From assembly GCA_947447315.1 (NCBI GenBank), contig CANFJD010000130.1, forward strand, positions 1-7,829: a stretch of 7,829 nt of DNA, in the 5' to 3' direction. The notes below the pieces were generated by a model, which saw only the letters and a list, made by a program, of their open reading frames with translations, ran no database searches and was not told where the DNA came from. Below, one piece after another: positions 5,593 to 7,829 of this stretch. Source of the DNA: Fimbriimonadaceae bacterium (GTDB lineage Bacteria; Armatimonadota; Fimbriimonadia; Fimbriimonadales; Fimbriimonadaceae). Every line of letters begins with the position of its first letter. The stretch's first letter is position 1. The position numbers were made by a program, and so were the translations under genes.

Positions 5593-6456
5593 TTACGATT
5601 TTCCAGCAGCGACCACGATTCCAGTCACAACTTGAGGTTGCTTCGCACCAAGCCGGCTCAGCTTGAACGCAATCTTCTTTCTCGTCAAGTACTTGATGAG
5701 AATGTTGTCGCCGCTGATCTCGTAACCATCGGGGTTACCGTAGGTCTTGATCAGGGTTGAGAAGTTGGCACCAAAGCTCAGTTTAGTGGACGTCTTTACG
5801 TTGGCATCTCGAAGTCCGATGGCTTCGATCTGGACTACTCGTCCTTGTTTATCAATGATAAACGCGTACTTGCTCGCCCGCTTGTTATACACCCATCGGG
5901 TCACGGTAACGCGATCACCGGCACCAGCGGCAGGAGCACCTCCACCGGCCGGAGCTCCGCCAGCGCCTGGCGCACCGGGTGCCCCACCTCCGGGGAATCC
6001 ACCGCGACCAGGAAATCCGCCAGGAGGTCCTTGAGGACCGCCGCCACCGGCACTCGGCGCGCCGCCTCGGCCTGGCAGTCCCTGAGGACCAGCCTGACGC
6101 AGGACGTTGTCACCAAAGTCGAATGGATTGATGCGGTTCTCGGCTCCAGCGGCCGCGCCACCACCACCGCCACCTGCATTGCCTCCGGCGCGTCCACCGC
6201 CGCCACCAGGGGCGCCCGGGAAGCCACCGCCGCCGCGGGGGGCACCGGTTCCTCCGCCGCCACCAAACGTTGTGCCACCGCCAAGCGTGACGGCCTGTAC
6301 TTCGTCCGGTGACCCGAACTTCTTGAGCACGAGAAGTCCGCTGTCATACAGCTTAACTCCCAGTAAGCCCGTTTCGGCCTTCGGCGTAGCGGCATTGGCG
6401 CCAACGGCTAATCCAGCCGTAGCAAACAATGCGAGATGAAGAAACTGCTTCCTCAA
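5593..6456 (-). CDS. Secreted Gly/Pro-rich protein with a split, duplicated small domain; function unknown
   Basis: I do not recognise this as a named family. With the start at 6456 it has 287 residues: a signal peptide (MRKQF, a hydrophobic stretch, then VGANA with predicted cleavage after about residue 22 and no lipobox), a segment LLVLKKFGSPDEVQAV (41-56), two Gly/Pro-rich tracts (about 59-105 and 123-180) joined by ENRINPFDFGDNVLRQA (106-122), then a beta-rich segment with RWVYNKRASKYAFIIDKQG (187-205) and a last domain with TLIKTYGNPDGYEI (234-247) and IKYLTRKKIAFKL (254-266). The recurrence of a GxPD helix followed by Y...AF strands suggests two copies of one domain, vaguely like SmpA/BamE folds. 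AGGAGG lies 2 nt before a TTG at 6465 and 11 nt before the TTG at 6456; I chose 6456 for spacing and signal-peptide charge, but 6465 adds only three residues. It is the first gene of the dnaG block. Confidence 0.75.
   Translation of the reverse strand: MRKQFLHLALFATAGLAVGANAATPKAETGLLGVKLYDSGLLVLKKFGSPDEVQAVTLGGGTTFGGGGGTGAPRGGGGFPGAPGGGGGRAGGNAGGGGGGAAAGAENRINPFDFGDNVLRQAGPQGLPGRGGAPSAGGGGPQGPPGGFPGRGGFPGGGAPGAPGAGGAPAGGGAPAAGAGDRVTVTRWVYNKRASKYAFIIDKQGRVVQIEAIGLRDANVKTSTKLSFGANFSTLIKTYGNPDGYEISGDNILIKYLTRKKIAFKLSRLGAKQPQVVTGIVVAAGKS
5917..6282 (-). repeat. Low-complexity Gly/Pro/Ala coding tract
   Basis: About 120 codons are dominated by GGN, CCN and GCN, in two blocks separated by one short normal-composition linker. 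Short motifs recur irregularly, such as GFPG, GAPG, GGGG and GPQG. Some stretches approach a collagen-like Gly-X-Y register (GPQGLPGRGGAP), but the register is soon lost. The coding strand is G-rich, with many GG and GGG runs. Long open frames on the opposite strand here, rich in Pro, Thr and Ala, are composition artefacts. Confidence 0.85.
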
Positions 6457-6466
6457 AGGTTCCAAA

Positions 6467-6473
6467 TCCTCCT
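6467..6473 (-). promoter_or_regulatory. Strong Shine-Dalgarno site of the Gly-rich gene
   Basis: The minus strand reads AGGAGGA, the best ribosome-binding site in the window. It is followed by two in-frame TTG codons, at 6465 (2 nt after AGGAGG) and 6456 (11 nt after). No ATG or GTG lies in range, so initiation at a TTG is implied. The strong site may compensate for the weak start codon. Confidence 0.75.
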
Positions 6474-6497
6474 GATATTTATGAACGACAAGCGTCC

Positions 6498-6526
6498 ACT
6501 ATCCGATTGATTAGGACGCGACACAA
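6498..6526 (-). promoter_or_regulatory. Candidate sigma-70 promoter for the Gly-rich/dnaG block
   Basis: On the minus strand TTGTGT (6521-6526) and GATAGT (6498-6503) are separated by exactly 17 bp. Predicted transcription would start near 6491, giving an untranslated leader of about 25-35 nt that contains the AGGAGGA site. The hexamers match consensus at 3/6 and 4/6, so this is a moderate call. Confidence 0.42.
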
Positions 6527-6611
6527 GGGCCTTTCGTCACAGCAAACGTAGGATTCCGTAGCAAGAAGCCTGGAAGTGTGTCGGAAGGCCTCCCCCATGG
6601 CGAGTGTCTGG

Positions 6612-6617
6612 TATACC
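6612..6617 (+). promoter_or_regulatory. Candidate extended -10 element for trxA
   Basis: The plus strand reads TCTGGTATACC, an extended -10 form (TG, one base, then TATACC). Transcription would start near 6624, and the ribosome site AAGGGAG (6632-6638) lies just after. No good -35 hexamer is seen. The 193 bp between the starts of the Gly-rich gene and trxA holds these divergent promoters and nothing else I can support. Confidence 0.4.
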
Positions 6618-6649
6618 AAACCCATACCCGTAAGGGAGACCGAATAACC

Positions 6650-6973
6650 ATGGCAAACGAGCTCGCAGTGTCGTCCGCGGAATTTCAGGAAAAGGTTCTG
6701 AATTCCGATCTACCCGTTTTGATCGACTTTTGGGCACCTTGGTGTGGCCCATGTAAGGCGATTGGCCCCAGCATTGAGCAAATTGCCGCCGAATACGCGG
6801 GCAAGGCTAAGGTTTACAAGGTTGATGTGGATCAGGAGCCCGACATTTCGAGCACCTACGGAGTTATGAGCATTCCGGCACTTTTCGTTTTCAAGGGCGG
6901 AAAGGTCGTTGACAAGAAAGTGGGCGCCCTGCCAAAGCCGCAGATTGCCGCAATGCTTGACGCTGCCATTTAA
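6650..6973 (+). CDS. trxA: Thioredoxin
   Basis: This 107-residue protein is a standard bacterial thioredoxin, the cytoplasmic dithiol reductant kept reduced by thioredoxin reductase. The active site is FWAPWCGPCK (27-36, with C32 and C35). The family also shows the buried aspartate D26, the strand VYKVDVDQEP (55-64), the cis-proline in SIPA (P76) and FKGGKVV (81-87). Length is typical. I chose the ATG at 6650 because the conserved N-terminus begins there and AAGGGAG lies 11 nt upstream; the frame is open back to a GTG at 6578, but that extension resembles no thioredoxin sequence. It is a single-gene unit, divergent from the Gly-rich/dnaG block and followed by its own terminator. It could reduce the CxxC redoxin encoded nearby, but nothing in the sequence proves this. 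Confidence 0.96.
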   Translation: MANELAVSSAEFQEKVLNSDLPVLIDFWAPWCGPCKAIGPSIEQIAAEYAGKAKVYKVDVDQEPDISSTYGVMSIPALFVFKGGKVVDKKVGALPKPQIAAMLDAAI

Positions 6974-6992
6974 GTCAGCAACCGTTAAGATC

Positions 6993-7024
6993 ATCCGCTC
7001 GGACCATCATTCGGGCGGATTTTT
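6993..7024 (+). terminator. Intrinsic (rho-independent) terminator after trxA
   Basis: A perfect 9-bp stem (one G-T pair) forms between ATCCGCTCG (6993-7001) and CGGGCGGAT (7012-7020), with a 10-nt loop. It is followed directly by a T run (7020-7024) that continues as TTTTTGTTT. It starts 19 bp after the trxA stop and ends about 25 bp before the murJ start, so it should separate trxA from murJ transcription at least partly. Confidence 0.88.
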
Positions 7025-7048
7025 GTTTCACTTAGGTTAACTTTCGCC

Positions 7049-7829
7049 GTGCCAGAAGAAGGCGAGTCACCTACATCCAGCGAGTCGGCCGCGCCGTCGA
7101 CAGCTAAAGCCGGCGGAATCGTTGCGGCAACAATTTTTTTAAGCCGGATTCTTGGCCTGGTCCGTGACAGTGTGATTGCGGCCCAGTTTGGCTTGCTTGC
7201 CGTTAACGATAGTTGGCGGATCGCCATCCGTATTCCTGATCTCATTTTTATGCTGATTGCGGGGGGTGGTCTGAGTTCGGCGTTTATTCCCGTTTTCAGT
7301 GAGTACTGGCACACGGGCCGCAAGCAAGAGGCATGGCGAGTGTTTAGCACGGTGGTAACCGTCAGCCTAATGGTGAGCCTGGCTCTGGTCGTGGGGGCTT
7401 GGACATTTGCGAGGCCGCTGGTGCTGATTTTTGCCCAAGGCAAGCCCGACGAAATCGTAGAGAATGCGATCCATATCAGCCGAGTGCTGCTTCCGGCTCA
7501 AGTTGCCTTCCTGGTGGGATCCGTTTTCCAAGGCACCCTGTATGCGCGTCGAAACTACATTCTGCCGGGACTCGCGCCGAATATCTACAACCTCGGGATT
7601 ATCTTTGGGGCGACGATTGGAGCAAGCCTTTCCGGATTAGGGATTGTCTCAGTGGCATGGGGAGCTTTGATCGGGGCCACCACCGGAAGCCTGCTCATTC
7701 CGGCGATCGCTGTGTTCCGAGCCGGAACCGAATTTCGCTTCTCATTGGACTTGACGCAACCGGGAGTAAAGAAGTTCTTCCTGCTCTTGCTCCCGGTCAT
7801 ATTGGGATTCTCTCTCCCCAGCGTTATGA
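7049..7829 (+). CDS. murJ: Lipid II flippase MurJ (MviN family), 3' truncated by the window
   Basis: The frame is open from GTG at 7049 to the window end (260 codons visible of roughly 500 expected). MurJ is the inner-membrane MOP-superfamily transporter that flips lipid II for peptidoglycan assembly. After a hydrophilic Ser/Pro/Glu-rich N-terminal tail (about 1-22), the typical MurJ start follows: FLSRILGLVRDSVIAAQFG (30-48), NDSWRIAIRIPDLIF (53-67; D54 aligns with E. coli D39) and AGGGLSSAFIPVFSEYW (71-87). Further hydrophobic segments lie at about 100-128, 143-165, 172-195, 198-222 and 242-260. Start choice: there is no ATG, GTG or TTG upstream in frame before the terminator, and only a weak AGG (7034-7036) precedes the GTG. 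No convincing promoter fits between the trxA terminator and this start, so expression may depend on partial readthrough or on a promoter inside trxA. Confidence 0.92.
   Translation, partial: MPEEGESPTSSESAAPSTAKAGGIVAATIFLSRILGLVRDSVIAAQFGLLAVNDSWRIAIRIPDLIFMLIAGGGLSSAFIPVFSEYWHTGRKQEAWRVFSTVVTVSLMVSLALVVGAWTFARPLVLIFAQGKPDEIVENAIHISRVLLPAQVAFLVGSVFQGTLYARRNYILPGLAPNIYNLGIIFGATIGASLSGLGIVSVAWGALIGATTGSLLIPAIAVFRAGTEFRFSLDLTQPGVKKFFLLLLPVILGFSLPSVM

Noticed and set aside
5747..6439. Long open frames on the plus strand opposite the Gly-rich gene, encoding Pro-, Thr- and Ala-rich proteins
   Set aside because: They mirror the GGN/CCN composition of the real minus-strand gene, have no plausible ribosome sites or family resemblance, and overlap one another in different frames.
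6578..6649. 24-residue N-terminal extension of thioredoxin from a GTG at 6578
   Set aside because: The conserved thioredoxin N-terminus begins at the ATG at 6650, which has its own AAGGGAG ribosome site; the extension crosses the candidate promoter.
6957..6991. TTGACG near the trxA end with TAAGAT as a murJ promoter
   Set aside because: The spacing is about 23 bp, too long, and the promoter would lie ahead of the trxA terminator.
6991..7800. Minus-strand open frames within murJ
   Set aside because: The plus-strand frame from 7049 gives an unmistakable MurJ sequence to the window end; the minus-strand frames are shadows of it.
1..7829. CRISPR arrays, insertion sequences, phage or toxin-antitoxin genes, riboswitches
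   Set aside because: I saw no regularly spaced repeats, transposase motifs, terminal inverted repeats or recognisable riboswitch cores; nearly all sequence is accounted for by conserved genes.

Overview
The window is a 7.8 kb stretch of ordinary, gene-dense bacterial chromosome with moderate GC. It has short intergenic gaps, several non-ATG starts (GTG for dnaG, the redoxin gene and murJ; TTG for the Gly-rich protein) and no sign of mobile DNA. Every gene but one belongs to a widely conserved family: NAD and biotin metabolism, primase, sigma factor, thioredoxin and lipid II flippase. MurJ implies a peptidoglycan wall. The combination does not fix a phylum; an Armatimonadota-like or other deep-branching lineage is only a guess.

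Layout. (1) 1-1213, plus strand: the 3' part of nadC abutting birA with no spacer (TAAATG). (2) 1215-1289, minus strand: tRNA-Gly(GCC) with an encoded CCA, facing birA and one base from its stop; its promoter shares a -10 region with a plus-strand TATAAT. (3) 1354-2118, plus strand: an inositol-monophosphatase-family phosphatase whose last 18 bp overlap the convergent gene. (4) 6456 down to 2101, minus strand: a block of four genes, namely a secreted Gly-rich protein, dnaG, a sigma-70 factor and a PRXL2/AhpC-TSA_2-type redoxin. The dnaG-sigma order matches the classical macromolecular synthesis operon. (5) 6650-6973, plus strand: trxA, divergent from that block and closed by a clear intrinsic terminator. 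(6) 7049-7829, plus strand: the 5' part of murJ, running off the end.

The minus-strand block joins replication initiation (primase) and transcription initiation (sigma). Their uncommon partners are an exported protein upstream and a CxxC redoxin downstream. The sigma factor has an internal promoter of extended -10 type, so it can be made apart from dnaG.

I found no evidence of a wholly new system. The most unusual object is the Gly-rich secreted protein. It looks like a duplicated small alpha/beta domain whose first copy is split by about 120 residues of Gly/Pro-rich low-complexity sequence. Second is the sigma factor, with a cysteine cluster between regions 1.2 and 2.1 and substitutions in its otherwise very conserved -10 recognition helix.
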